Of a stretch of 61,608 nt of DNA, positions 54,904-61,608 are shown piece by piece (positions within the stretch are counted from its first letter, which is position 1; every line of letters begins with the position of its first letter). Source of the stretch: Tateyamaria sp. ANG-S1 (GTDB taxonomy: Bacteria; Pseudomonadota; Alphaproteobacteria; Rhodobacterales; Rhodobacteraceae); assembly GCF_000814025.1 (NCBI RefSeq), contig NZ_JWLL01000021.1, positions 1 through 61,608 on the forward strand. The letters are read 5' to 3'. The position numbers and the translations under genes were made by a program. The notes under the pieces are model-generated. The model was not told the DNA's origin. It did not search any database and saw only the letters and a list, made by a program, of their open reading frames with translations.

Positions 54904-56304
54904 TTGGTTCTTCTTCGACATGTAGATGTGGACAAGTGTGTGATCCGGCGTTTCAAGTCTCTTCTGGCATCAGATAATGTAAAGGGCCGGACTGTCCGCG
55001 GGATACTGGCAACGATCTGGCTTGCTGGCGGCGGCCAGATGTTACGATTTGCATCAAACCTGCTGCTGACCAGGTTACTGTTTCCGGAAGCGTTCGGGAT
55101 CATGGCACTTGTCCAGGTTATCATCGGCGGGCTTGTCATGTTTGCGGATGCCGGCTTGCGCGGCTCCGTTGTTCAGAACCCTCGGGGCGACGAACCGGCA
55201 TTTCTTGACACGGTGTGGACGGTGCAAATCCTGCGTGGAATCGCTCTATGGCTGATAATCAGTCTTCTCGCAGTAGTCTTTTCCCGGTTTTTTCAACAGC
55301 CACAACTGATCCATATTTTGCCCGTAGCTGGTGTAACCCTGGTTATTCAGGGTCTGCACAGTACAAAAGTCTTAAGTGCACAGCGTCACTTACAGCTGGG
55401 ACGACATGCATCGTTGACCTTAGCCTCGCAAATGATTGGACTGATTGGCACGGCTTTTCTGGCGTATTTTCTCCAAACAGTTTGGGCGTTGGCCATTGGA
55501 ATGTTGATACAGCCTACGATCGCTCTTCTCTTGTACGCCCGTTACTTGGAAGGCCACCGCAACAGGCTGGCGCTTGAGCGGGCAAGTTTGCGTGACATTT
55601 TTAATCTGGGCAAGTTTCTTAGCATAAGCAGCATCGCAACTTACGTTATGAACCAAAGCGATAGAGCCATCTTGGGCACGGCTATAACCGTTGATTTGCT
55701 GGGCATTTATGGACTTGCCTTGGCCCTGGCTCAGATACCAACAACGTTGACCCAGAGAATAGCAGGCTCTGTCTTGTTTCCGCTTTACCGCATGCGGCAT
55801 CCTTTAGACGACCTTCGGAACCAAACCAATCTATTCAAAGTCAGACGCTTACTTGTATTGGCTGGGTGTTCAATGCTGAGCCTAGTGGCACTCACCGGAC
55901 CATGGCTCGTGGAGACGTTGTATGACGACAGGTACAAAGCCGCCGGAGGAATTGCCGTTCTGCTAGCGGTGGCTCTAATGCCTAGAATGATAATGACAGG
56001 CGTCATGAATTCAGCGGTCGCAAAGGGTAATTCGTTTGCCATGATGGCGGTGAACCTCAGCACTGCAATCGTGCAGTTGACAATACTTGTCGCATTGGTT
56101 CCCAGTTTCGGGATTATCGGTGTTAGCGTAGCCATTGGATTAGCGCCAGTGATTGTATACCCGTTGGTTGCTTACTATAGCGCTCAGTATAAAACCTGGG
56201 ACGGCTGGGGCGACCTAGCATTTTTTGTAACATCCAGCACCTTAACTGCCTACGCACTGTGGCTGCATTGGAATGATATTCAGACAGTCGTCTACTTATC
56301 ATAA
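54904..56304 (+). CDS. Wzx-type polysaccharide flippase (MATE/MOP superfamily)
   Basis: The 466-residue protein has about 12-14 transmembrane helices. The N-terminal hallmark is GGGQMLRFASNLLLTRLLFPEAFGIMALVQVI, and DAGLRGSVVQNP follows, which is typical of the Polysacc_synt family. It flips the undecaprenyl-linked repeat unit to the periplasm. The start is uncertain: a TTG at 54904 or GTG codons at 54928 and 54940. It completes the Wzx/Wzy pathway with the adjacent polymerase. Confidence 0.88.
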   Translation: MVLLRHVDVDKCVIRRFKSLLASDNVKGRTVRGILATIWLAGGGQMLRFASNLLLTRLLFPEAFGIMALVQVIIGGLVMFADAGLRGSVVQNPRGDEPAFLDTVWTVQILRGIALWLIISLLAVVFSRFFQQPQLIHILPVAGVTLVIQGLHSTKVLSAQRHLQLGRHASLTLASQMIGLIGTAFLAYFLQTVWALAIGMLIQPTIALLLYARYLEGHRNRLALERASLRDIFNLGKFLSISSIATYVMNQSDRAILGTAITVDLLGIYGLALALAQIPTTLTQRIAGSVLFPLYRMRHPLDDLRNQTNLFKVRRLLVLAGCSMLSLVALTGPWLVETLYDDRYKAAGGIAVLLAVALMPRMIMTGVMNSAVAKGNSFAMMAVNLSTAIVQLTILVALVPSFGIIGVSVAIGLAPVIVYPLVAYYSAQYKTWDGWGDLAFFVTSSTLTAYALWLHWNDIQTVVYLS

Positions 56305-56319
56305 CTATCATTATGGGGT

Positions 56320-56676
56320 TTAGATTCGCTGCTTCTTCGGCGTTGCTACATCCACAAGCCGCGTGATGTTTTCCGCGGAAACTTCAAGCGCCCTAGCAAG
56401 GACGATTAACTCAACCACATCGATCTGTCTTTGACCGCTTTCAATACGCGCAACCATGGACTGGTGACATGACAACCTGCTGGCGAGATCAGCCTGAGTC
56501 AGACCGGCAGTCTTCCTTATCCTGATCAGTTCAGCGCACAACGCTTCGTGCCCCTCTACGGCCAGTGGGGTCCCCCGGAACGAAGCACTAAGCGCCTCGA
56601 AATACCTCGGCCGCGCGATCTGGCGAAAGTGGAGCAGATACCACCGCCGAAGCCGCACCGACAAGAGACTATACAA
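56320..56676 (-). CDS. XRE-family transcriptional regulator
   Basis: The C-terminal 70 residues form a Cro/CI-type helix-turn-helix: ALCAELIRIRKTAGLTQADLASRLSCHQSMVARIESGQRQIDVVELIVLARAL. The family represses promoters, often of mobile or toxin genes. The first ~39 residues overlap transposase debris and are probably not part of the protein. A start near 56556 is more likely. It converges on the Wzx gene with 15 bases between. A 41-bp piece of this gene is repeated at 47914-47954. Confidence 0.75.
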   Translation of the reverse strand: MYSLLSVRLRRWYLLHFRQIARPRYFEALSASFRGTPLAVEGHEALCAELIRIRKTAGLTQADLASRLSCHQSMVARIESGQRQIDVVELIVLARALEVSAENITRLVDVATPKKQRI

Positions 56677-56776
56677 CGATGCAATACGCGAAGCTCTTAG
56701 GGCAGAACCTCATGGCACGCGACTTCGATCGTCAGGTCGCCGAACTCCACGTCCGAGCTGCCGTCCTGAAAAGCTA
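56640..56776 (+). pseudogene. IS5-like transposase C-terminal remnant
   Basis: A plus-strand frame reads DYTTMQYAKLLGQ, then LMARDFDRQVAELHVRAAVL and a TAA. It resembles the end of IS5-type transposases, where ...ARDFDRQVAE... precedes the last residues. Nothing of the catalytic part is present. The following 200 bases to 56979 show no gene. Confidence 0.6.
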
Positions 56777-56979
56777 AACCGCGCTCGGTATACCTATCAT
56801 AAAGCCCGTGGGAAAAGTGCCCCAAGTGAAAGGGGGTTCCGGGGTTCACGCTCTTTGCGCAACGGAGCCGAGGTTAGCACGCGAGAATTCATCCATATGA
56901 TTGACTAGTTTGTTAGACCGACGACACTGCTTTATTTTACTCTCATGCCCAACAGGCATGTCGGTCGTGTACCAGATCG

Positions 56980-57183
56980 TCATTCTTCGCAGTCCGGCTC
57001 TCCACGCTCCCAATTGACTTCAACACGACCATCGGGCCACTGCCTATATGTTCTTTCGCTATCGCCGAATACAATCAGAGCGCCCTCTGCAAGCCCTTCT
57101 TGAGCTGCTTTGAGCGTTGCCGGACCGATGATCGCATCCAGCTCATCCATCGTCATGTCTGCCAAAGCCTTCTCAGGTGCCAT
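56980..57183 (-). CDS. Small acidic protein, last gene of the ParA-like operon
   Basis: AGGAGG lies a few bases upstream of the ATG at 57183, so this 67-residue start (MAPEKALADMTMDEL) is strongly preferred over the longer frame. The protein is acidic (ends EVNWERGEPDCEE) with one predicted helix and strands. No family is recognised. It lies 10 bases after the stop of the frameshifted gene and should be co-transcribed. Confidence 0.6.
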   Translation of the reverse strand: MAPEKALADMTMDELDAIIGPATLKAAQEGLAEGALIVFGDSERTYRQWPDGRVEVNWERGEPDCEE

Positions 57184-57193
57184 GATGGCCCTC

Positions 57194-57746
57194 CTATTGC
57201 GGGGTGTTGGCAACAAGCAATCGATCAATCTCACGTCGCAAGGCGGTTGATCGCTCACAGTACCGATTAGACCAGATCGTCAACCCGCCATAGACGCTGG
57301 CCACTAAGACGACGCCATAGATCTGAAATGCTATAGCCGAAAAAGCATACCTTCCGAGACCAACAGTATCCAGAAGTGATGCCCACAAAAAATAGCCAGG
57401 AATTGCGGCGAGAAGACTGATGACAAAGGCGCTGAATACGGTTGCTGGGATAGATGTATTGATGGTCAGTTCCTTGCTGTCTCGGACAAGCTCGGTCGTA
57501 AAATTGGCGAAAGCCATAGGTTTGCCTGAGGCTACCTTGGTTATGACAGCTACTTCGTGTCCGGGTTGCGCACCATCAAAAAAGGTCGCCTTGATAGCGG
57601 TGCTCTTTGCCATTTTCATCACGTATCCAAAGGTCAGGCATTGTGCTTACTCGGCCGTAACCAGTCTGCCGATCCACACGGACCGATTGCACCTGCTCTC
57701 TCGCAGTGGCTACGATGCCGCGCACGATTGCGAGTTCGTCACTCAT
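57194..57746 (-). CDS. Membrane protein read in two frames (possible +1 frameshift at a T6-TGA site)
   Basis: From an ATG at 57746 a 56-residue frame reads MSDELAIVRGIVATAREQV, VRVDRQTGYGRVSTMPDLW and IRDENGKEHRYQGDLF, then stops at TGA (57578-57576). In the next frame the sequence continues naturally as DGAQPGHEVAVITK, KPMAFANFTTELVRD and two or three hydrophobic segments to 57194. The junction CTT TTT TGA T would be crossed by a single +1 slip, giving about 183 residues. A soluble strand-rich head followed by a membrane tail results. The start overlaps the ParA-like stop by 4 bases. Either a real frameshift mutation, a programmed one, or a sequencing error in a T-run. Function unknown. Confidence 0.6.
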
Positions 57747-58552
57747 GTCGGAATTGGCCCAGAGGGGTTGTAGACTGAAATGGGCTCCTGGCGTTGAAAA
57801 GGTTCGCGTCGGCGGAGTTCATACCCATCCAATGCAAGCCCAATCTCATTAGCGAGGCAGCCAATCTCAGATTTGATCTTAATGAAGTCGCGAAGAGGCT
57901 TTCGCGCGGGATCGGTCTGCGGGTAACGCGCGTACTTCCAGTTAAGAGCGATATGCATGCTCAAAAGATGGCCACCGTTCGACATATTGGCCAGAAGAGG
58001 TGAACGTGGCAAACCGTGCAAAAGCACATGCCCTGCTTTAAATGCCGCCACGGCATCGGGATGCTCTGCCTCCTTGCAAGCATCTCCGCACTTCAGGCCA
58101 TACAGAGGCACATCTCCTATATCGATGCCCTCTAGTACTGCGGAGATCTTCCGAGCGACTGTAGTGTCCATAAAGGGCGCAATAAGTATATCGCTCCGCT
58201 GAACGACAGAGAGCGCAAGATCATCGGCCTGCGCACCTGTATCGATAAGGATGGTGGCGAAGCTTGGAAGTCGCTCGTCGACTTTGCCCTCAATAATGTC
58301 AGTCAACTCTTTGACGCTTGAGACGTGATAGACTGTCAGATGATCTATTGTTGCACCATGTCTCTTTATATGCTGCTGCCAGCGAGTAAGGCATGCTGAT
58401 CTGCTTGAAACACAACGCGCCTTAGGAGTTGCATCAATTACAACAACTGAGGAGTCTCTTCCCTTGGTTAAAGTCGATGCCAACGCCATGGCAGCGGTAG
58501 TGCGGCCAGCTCCAACCTCAGGCGCGAGGAATGTGACGATCCTTGGTCTCAT
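57743..58552 (-). CDS. ParA/MinD-like ATPase with an altered P-loop
   Basis: The ATG at 58552 gives 269 residues beginning MRPRIVTFLAPEVGAGRTTAAMALAST. The deviant Walker A of the ParA family (KGGxGKTT) reads EVGAGRTT, so the first signature lysine is absent and the P-loop lysine is replaced by arginine. VVVIDATPKARC follows, then ILIDTGAQADD (Walker B-like) and SDILIAPFMDTTVARK. The family positions plasmids or protein complexes. With arginine in the P-loop ATP hydrolysis is doubtful. First gene of a three-gene operon and divergent from the XRE regulator at 58612. Confidence 0.7.
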   Translation of the reverse strand: MRPRIVTFLAPEVGAGRTTAAMALASTLTKGRDSSVVVIDATPKARCVSSRSACLTRWQQHIKRHGATIDHLTVYHVSSVKELTDIIEGKVDERLPSFATILIDTGAQADDLALSVVQRSDILIAPFMDTTVARKISAVLEGIDIGDVPLYGLKCGDACKEAEHPDAVAAFKAGHVLLHGLPRSPLLANMSNGGHLLSMHIALNWKYARYPQTDPARKPLRDFIKIKSEIGCLANEIGLALDGYELRRREPFQRQEPISVYNPSGPIPT

Positions 58553-58611
58553 AGGTTGAATGTATCTTAAAACAGGTAGATTTAAAACCGACAATTCGCA
58601 CCTTAACGGCT

Positions 58612-58833
58612 GTGAAACGGACGCCAAAAAGCGAGTTGAGAGACGTGCTTGCACGGAACCTGCGGGTGTTTCGTGCTGAGCATGGTTGGTCTCAGGAACG
58701 GTTGGCACACGAAGCTGGCCTGAACCGCACGTATCTTAGCGCTGTGGAACGATCAGAGCAGAACATCTCGGTGGACAACATTGCGCGTCTGGCTGATGCC
58801 ATGGGTGTTGAAGCATGGTTGCTGATTAAGTGA
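58612..58833 (+). CDS. XRE-family HTH regulator, divergent from the ParA-like operon
   Basis: The 73-residue protein is essentially one helix-turn-helix domain: LARNLRVFRAEHGWSQERLAHEAGLNRTYLSAVERSEQNISVDNIARLADAMGV. This is the classical short Cro/CI-type regulator. It is divergent from the ParA-like operon with 59 bases between the starts, so it probably controls it. Confidence 0.85.
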   Translation: MKRTPKSELRDVLARNLRVFRAEHGWSQERLAHEAGLNRTYLSAVERSEQNISVDNIARLADAMGVEAWLLIK

Positions 58834-58972
58834 GCCTCGCGATCCGAAGTGATGCACCTCTATACCTAGGAAAAGCTCAGCTAGGGTCCAAGCCTATAGC
58901 CCGCCAAAACCGCAGTCGATCCCCGGTAGTCCCCCATTTTTAGAAGGGCGCGTCAGTAGAATTTTCTCGAAG

Positions 58973-59257
58973 ATGAAAGAGGAGATTCTGATGAAGAAAT
59001 CGAAGTACAGCGACGCGCAGATCATGGCGATCCTGAAGCAGGCGGAGAACGGTGCGCCGGTGTCTGAACTGTGTCGCGAACATGGGATGAGCAGCGCAAG
59101 CTTCTACAAGTGGCGCTCCAAATACGGCGGCATGGATGCGAGCTTGATGGCACGAATGAAAGAGCTCGACGAAGAGAACAAGCGCCTCAAGAAGATGCAT
59201 GCCGAGAAGAGCATGCAGAACGATCTGCTGAAGGAAGCCTTGAGAAAAAAGTGGTGA
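58973..59257 (+). CDS. IS3-family orfA; orfB lost
   Basis: The 94-residue frame reads MKEEILMKKSKYSDAQIMAILKQAENGAPVSELCREHGMSSASFYKWRSKYGG, then a leucine-zipper region (MKELDEENKRLKKMHAEKS). These are the HTH and dimerisation features of IS3-family orfA (IS407-like). The overlapping orfB starts with VVRP but ends within 20 residues, so the catalytic subunit is missing and the element cannot move by itself. The left end lies around 58926-58932. Confidence 0.87.
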   Translation: MKEEILMKKSKYSDAQIMAILKQAENGAPVSELCREHGMSSASFYKWRSKYGGMDASLMARMKELDEENKRLKKMHAEKSMQNDLLKEALRKKW

Positions 59258-59379
59258 GGCCGAAAGACGCGCGCGTCGGTGCAAACTGGAGCGACTTGTC
59301 AGTCCAAGAAAGATTGTGATCAAGAAGCTTAAGGAAGGATGGTCAATCTGCAGAACTCGCCCGCTACGTACCCAAGGCG

Positions 59380-59520
59380 CGCCATCTGTGCTTCACCTCT
59401 CGTTAAATACCTTCGGAATGCAATGCTGGGCAGCGGTCAGCCAGAAAAGATTAGACTGTTCACCGCTTCTTTTCGAACCGTGAAGCACGCTGTTGGGCAG
59501 CAATCAACGGGTCCTGACCC
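59380..59520 (-). mobile_element. Decayed right end of the same IS5-type element as 10311-11142
   Basis: The sequence aligns with the end of the intact IS. GCGCGCCATCTG at 59377-59388 corresponds to the orfA start region. After an insertion, AGCCAGAAAAG, then ACCGCT, CCGTGAA, AATCAA and the terminal TCCTGACCC follow in the same order. The other end and the transposase are gone. It sits directly upstream of the GT2 gene. Confidence 0.65.
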
Positions 59521-59644
59521 TTGAACTTGCGCAAGAATTTTAGCCGTGGAATGCTTCACAACCTCTGAAATGAGATGGTTCATCTTGCAGTGCCTAAATT
59601 GAAACGTGTAAACTAAGGTGAGTGGTTATCAATAGCAGCCAGAT

Positions 59645-60625
59645 ATGGAAACCGTCGAACAGAGTCGAAAGTACGTTTTGGTATCGCCGTGCCGTAACGA
59701 GGCCGACTACATGCAACGTACGCTTGACAGCGTCATCGCTCAGAACGAGACCCCTGCCCTATGGGTTATAGTAGACGATGGATCGACGGATGACACGCCC
59801 GTTATTCTGGCGGACTATGCAGCGCGGCACAAGTGGATCAAAGTGCTTACCAAACCCGATCGGGGGCATCGTGCCGTTGGTCCCGGGGTGATTGAAGCAT
59901 TCTACTACGGGTTGGATCAAACCGATTGGCAGAACTTTGACTATTTATGTAAGCTCGATCTGGATCTTGATCTGCCGCAGGAATACTTTGCGACGTTAAT
60001 GGCAAAAATGGAAGCCGAACCGCGTATCGGCAGCTGCTCTGGCAAGCCTTATTTCCGAAAGGGCGATCGCATGGTGTCGGAAAAGTGCGGGGACGAGATG
60101 TCTGTTGGAATGACCAAGTTCTATCGTAGGGCTTGCTTCCAAGACATTGGTGGCTTTGTACGTGAAGTCATGTGGGACGCGATTGATTGTCACAAGTCCC
60201 GGCAGCTTGGCTGGATCGCCTGTTCGTGGGATACTCCTGAATTGCGGTTCGAACACTTGAGACCGATGGGCAGCAGCCAGAAGAGTATCCTGACTGGCCG
60301 TATACGGCACGGTTTTGGTCAGTATTACATGGGGACAAACTTCTGGTTCTTCACAGCAAGCTGTCTATTCAGAATGGCGCATCCGCCTTATTTGATTGGC
60401 GGGCTGGCAAGTTGGTGGGGGTATGTGCGTTCAGTCATCAAAGGAGAGAAACAGCAAGACGATACTGAGTTGCGAAAGTTTATCCAAGCTTACCAAATGC
60501 GTGCCTTGCGCGTAGGTAAATCTGCTGCAACCGCCGAGATCGTTAGGCGTCAGACGGGTGTCTGGAACACACGTATTCCTGCCACCGAGCAAACTGAGGA
60601 ACCCGCCCGGGAGGCACTAACCTAG
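59645..60625 (+). CDS. Glycosyltransferase family 2
   Basis: The 326-residue enzyme has VLVSPCRNEADYMQRTLDSVIAQ, WVIVDDGSTDDTPVIL, the metal-binding region LCKLDLDLDLPQEYF and a C-terminal region with GSSQKSILTGRIRHGFGQYYMGTNFWF. It is similar to the EPS/LPS GT2 enzymes with an amphipathic C-terminal half. It stands alone among IS debris and a dead parA, so it may have been moved away from a polysaccharide block. The sugar is unknown. Confidence 0.88.
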   Translation: METVEQSRKYVLVSPCRNEADYMQRTLDSVIAQNETPALWVIVDDGSTDDTPVILADYAARHKWIKVLTKPDRGHRAVGPGVIEAFYYGLDQTDWQNFDYLCKLDLDLDLPQEYFATLMAKMEAEPRIGSCSGKPYFRKGDRMVSEKCGDEMSVGMTKFYRRACFQDIGGFVREVMWDAIDCHKSRQLGWIACSWDTPELRFEHLRPMGSSQKSILTGRIRHGFGQYYMGTNFWFFTASCLFRMAHPPYLIGGLASWWGYVRSVIKGEKQQDDTELRKFIQAYQMRALRVGKSAATAEIVRRQTGVWNTRIPATEQTEEPAREALT

Positions 60626-60978
60626 ACGCTTTTGTTTTTTGGTATTGCATCAACAACTGGGATCGCAGAAATTGCCTTAGTCTTGAGGCTTTTCGCATTT
60701 TTTGCGATGGTTGATCAGTTGCTGTTACTCAGTCTCGTCAGTCCTGTAGACGAAGATACACCTGCGCGGCACATACGCCTTAGGGGTCAGGGGTACGCGA
60801 AAGTAAGTGACGAATTTCATAGCGCGGGCCTCTCGATCCTAGGGATGAACTTAGGGTGTAGAAAAGTCCTACGTCCGTTCTCTCCCTATACATAGCTGCG
60901 CATTTACGTATTTACGCAAGTATGCAGTTGTGAATTTATGCGTTTGCTGCTTCGCACATTTGCGATAGAGTCCGAACT
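60626..60978. other. 353-bp region with short repeats before the dead parA
   Basis: No gene is recognised. ATTTACG occurs twice in tandem near 60903-60918, with related ATTTATGCG and CATTTGCG elements at 60935-60965 just before the parA start. Such repeats are common upstream of plasmid partition genes as binding sites. The rest shows nothing. Confidence 0.35.
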
Positions 60979-61407
60979 ATGAAAGCGATACCAATAGCCG
61001 CCCAAAAAGGGCGGAGCAGGTAAAAAACGCTTTGTAGAAATCTGTCAGTGACCGCTGCACTGGATGGCCGGAACGTGCTTTGCCTCGATCTGGACTCCCA
61101 AAGCTCATTCAAAGGATGGTGGGAAAGCCGCGAAACTGAAACCCGGGCAATGCTGGAATGTGGCCCGGCCCCTAACGCGCTACGCGACACTCCGGAGGCG
61201 GCCAAGGCACAATTCGACCTGTGCATAATCAACACACCACTACCGGCCCCAGACAATCCTATTCACCTAGCCCCGGGCGCCCGCCTGGAGGTCGCTCTAC
61301 GCCGGGACTATGCCGGTATGCGTGAGATGATCATGGGCGACGCGCCAAGCTTTGATGACGTGATGAGCGCGATCGCGGAGCTTGAAGCAGAAATCAACGC
61401 AACCTGA
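60979..61407 (+). pseudogene. ParA partition ATPase, dead copy with frameshifts and deletion
   Basis: From ATG 60979 the frame gives MKAIPIAAQKG, then GRSR and a TAA where KGGAGKTT should be. One extra A in an A-run and a compensating change near KTLCRNLSV break the P-loop. The next frame continues TAALDGRNVLCLDLDSQSSFKGWWESRE, AKAQFDLCIINTPLPA and then jumps to PGARLEVALRRDYAGMREMI, so roughly 80 residues of the core are deleted. It ends at 61407. It is clearly ParA-derived and non-functional. With the Rep_3 remnant at 43.3 kb it points to a former plasmid replicon. Confidence 0.85.
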
Positions 61408-61509
61408 CCTGGAAGAGCCTGGCGATTGGACGTCATCGACCTGTTGATTGGAAGTGAACAAGGCACCAATCGCCAATCTTCTGACACCAGGGAAGACCTG
61501 CAAATCTGT

Positions 61510-61542
61510 CATGAGTTATAGGATGTCGTTCTATAACTCATG
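61510..61542. repeat. Perfect 12-bp inverted repeat near the right edge
   Basis: CATGAGTTATAG (61510-61521) is mirrored by CTATAACTCATG (61531-61542) with a 9-base spacer. It follows the dead parA by about 100 bases. It might be a partition site, a transposon end pair or an operator. There is no T-run to suggest a terminator. Confidence 0.6.
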
Positions 61543-61608
61543 AATGAGCCATTTTTGAGCGATAGAACTGTCTGTCACGCCTCCGTCAGCCCTGCATCCT
61601 CCAACTGC

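Noticed and set aside
60632..60895. Plus-strand frame of 87 codons after the GT2 gene
   Set aside because: It lacks a ribosome-binding site, a family match and a convincing amino-acid composition.
1..61608. tRNA, rRNA or riboswitch genes
   Set aside because: No cloverleaf with the TTCGA-type arm, no ribosomal sequence and no known riboswitch core was recognised by eye. A covariance-model search could change this.

Overview
The window most probably comes from a marine alphaproteobacterium of the Rhodobacterales (Roseobacter group). The indicators are a VPLPA-CTERM protein beside an exosortase of the XrtD type, a homologue of the gene-transfer-agent spike-base protein, and Rep/ParA remnants of the kind found on roseobacter plasmids. 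The region is accessory DNA: polysaccharide genes alternate with insertion sequences, toxin-antitoxin pairs and broken replication genes. A plasmid, or an integrated plasmid, is likely. This assignment is inference from gene content only.

Layout. 1-2.3 kb: a pseudokinase protein that ends exactly where a helicase P-loop should begin, and a truncated serine recombinase. 2.3-9.2 kb: an apparent operon of a GNAT acetyltransferase, an exported unknown protein and a giant RTX protein with a Hint domain. 9.5-11.1 kb: a VapD toxin with a tiny partner, then a WGR gene cut by an intact IS5-family element. 11.2-21 kb: first polysaccharide block (GT4, epimerase, Gfo/Idh oxidoreductase, WecB/TagA-type transferase), a secreted glycoside-hydrolase/RTX fusion, an SGNH hydrolase and an acyltransferase. 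21.3-35 kb: a coherent exosortase and exopolysaccharide core: XrtD, a sulfotransferase, a GTA-spike-base homologue, one VPLPA-CTERM substrate, a BY-kinase, Wzz, an ExeA-like ATPase, a priming sugar transferase, a PrsT-like TPR lipoprotein, a Wza-like exporter, an outer-membrane barrel and a rhomboid. 35-41 kb: a phosphatase, a broken RHS gene and an orphan VgrG with a downstream pair resembling effector and immunity genes. 41.8-48.7 kb: a PIN/HTH toxin-antitoxin pair, Rep_3 and ParB-like remnants, a Tn3 fragment, ManC, and IS3 and IS630 debris. 48.8-56.3 kb: second polysaccharide block (2OG oxygenase, two GT2s, two sulfotransferases, Wzy/ligase, Wzx). 56.3-61.6 kb: regulators, a ParA-like operon with a frameshifted member, IS debris, one GT2 and a dead parA.

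Taken together the window encodes most of a Wzx/Wzy-type exopolysaccharide pathway: priming, sugar assembly, nucleotide-mannose supply, flipping, polymerisation, chain-length control and export. It also supplies three sulfotransferases and an acyltransferase, so the product is probably sulfated and acylated. The exosortase and its single local substrate suggest that a surface protein is processed along with export of this polymer. The GH-RTX fusion could act as its matrix hydrolase.
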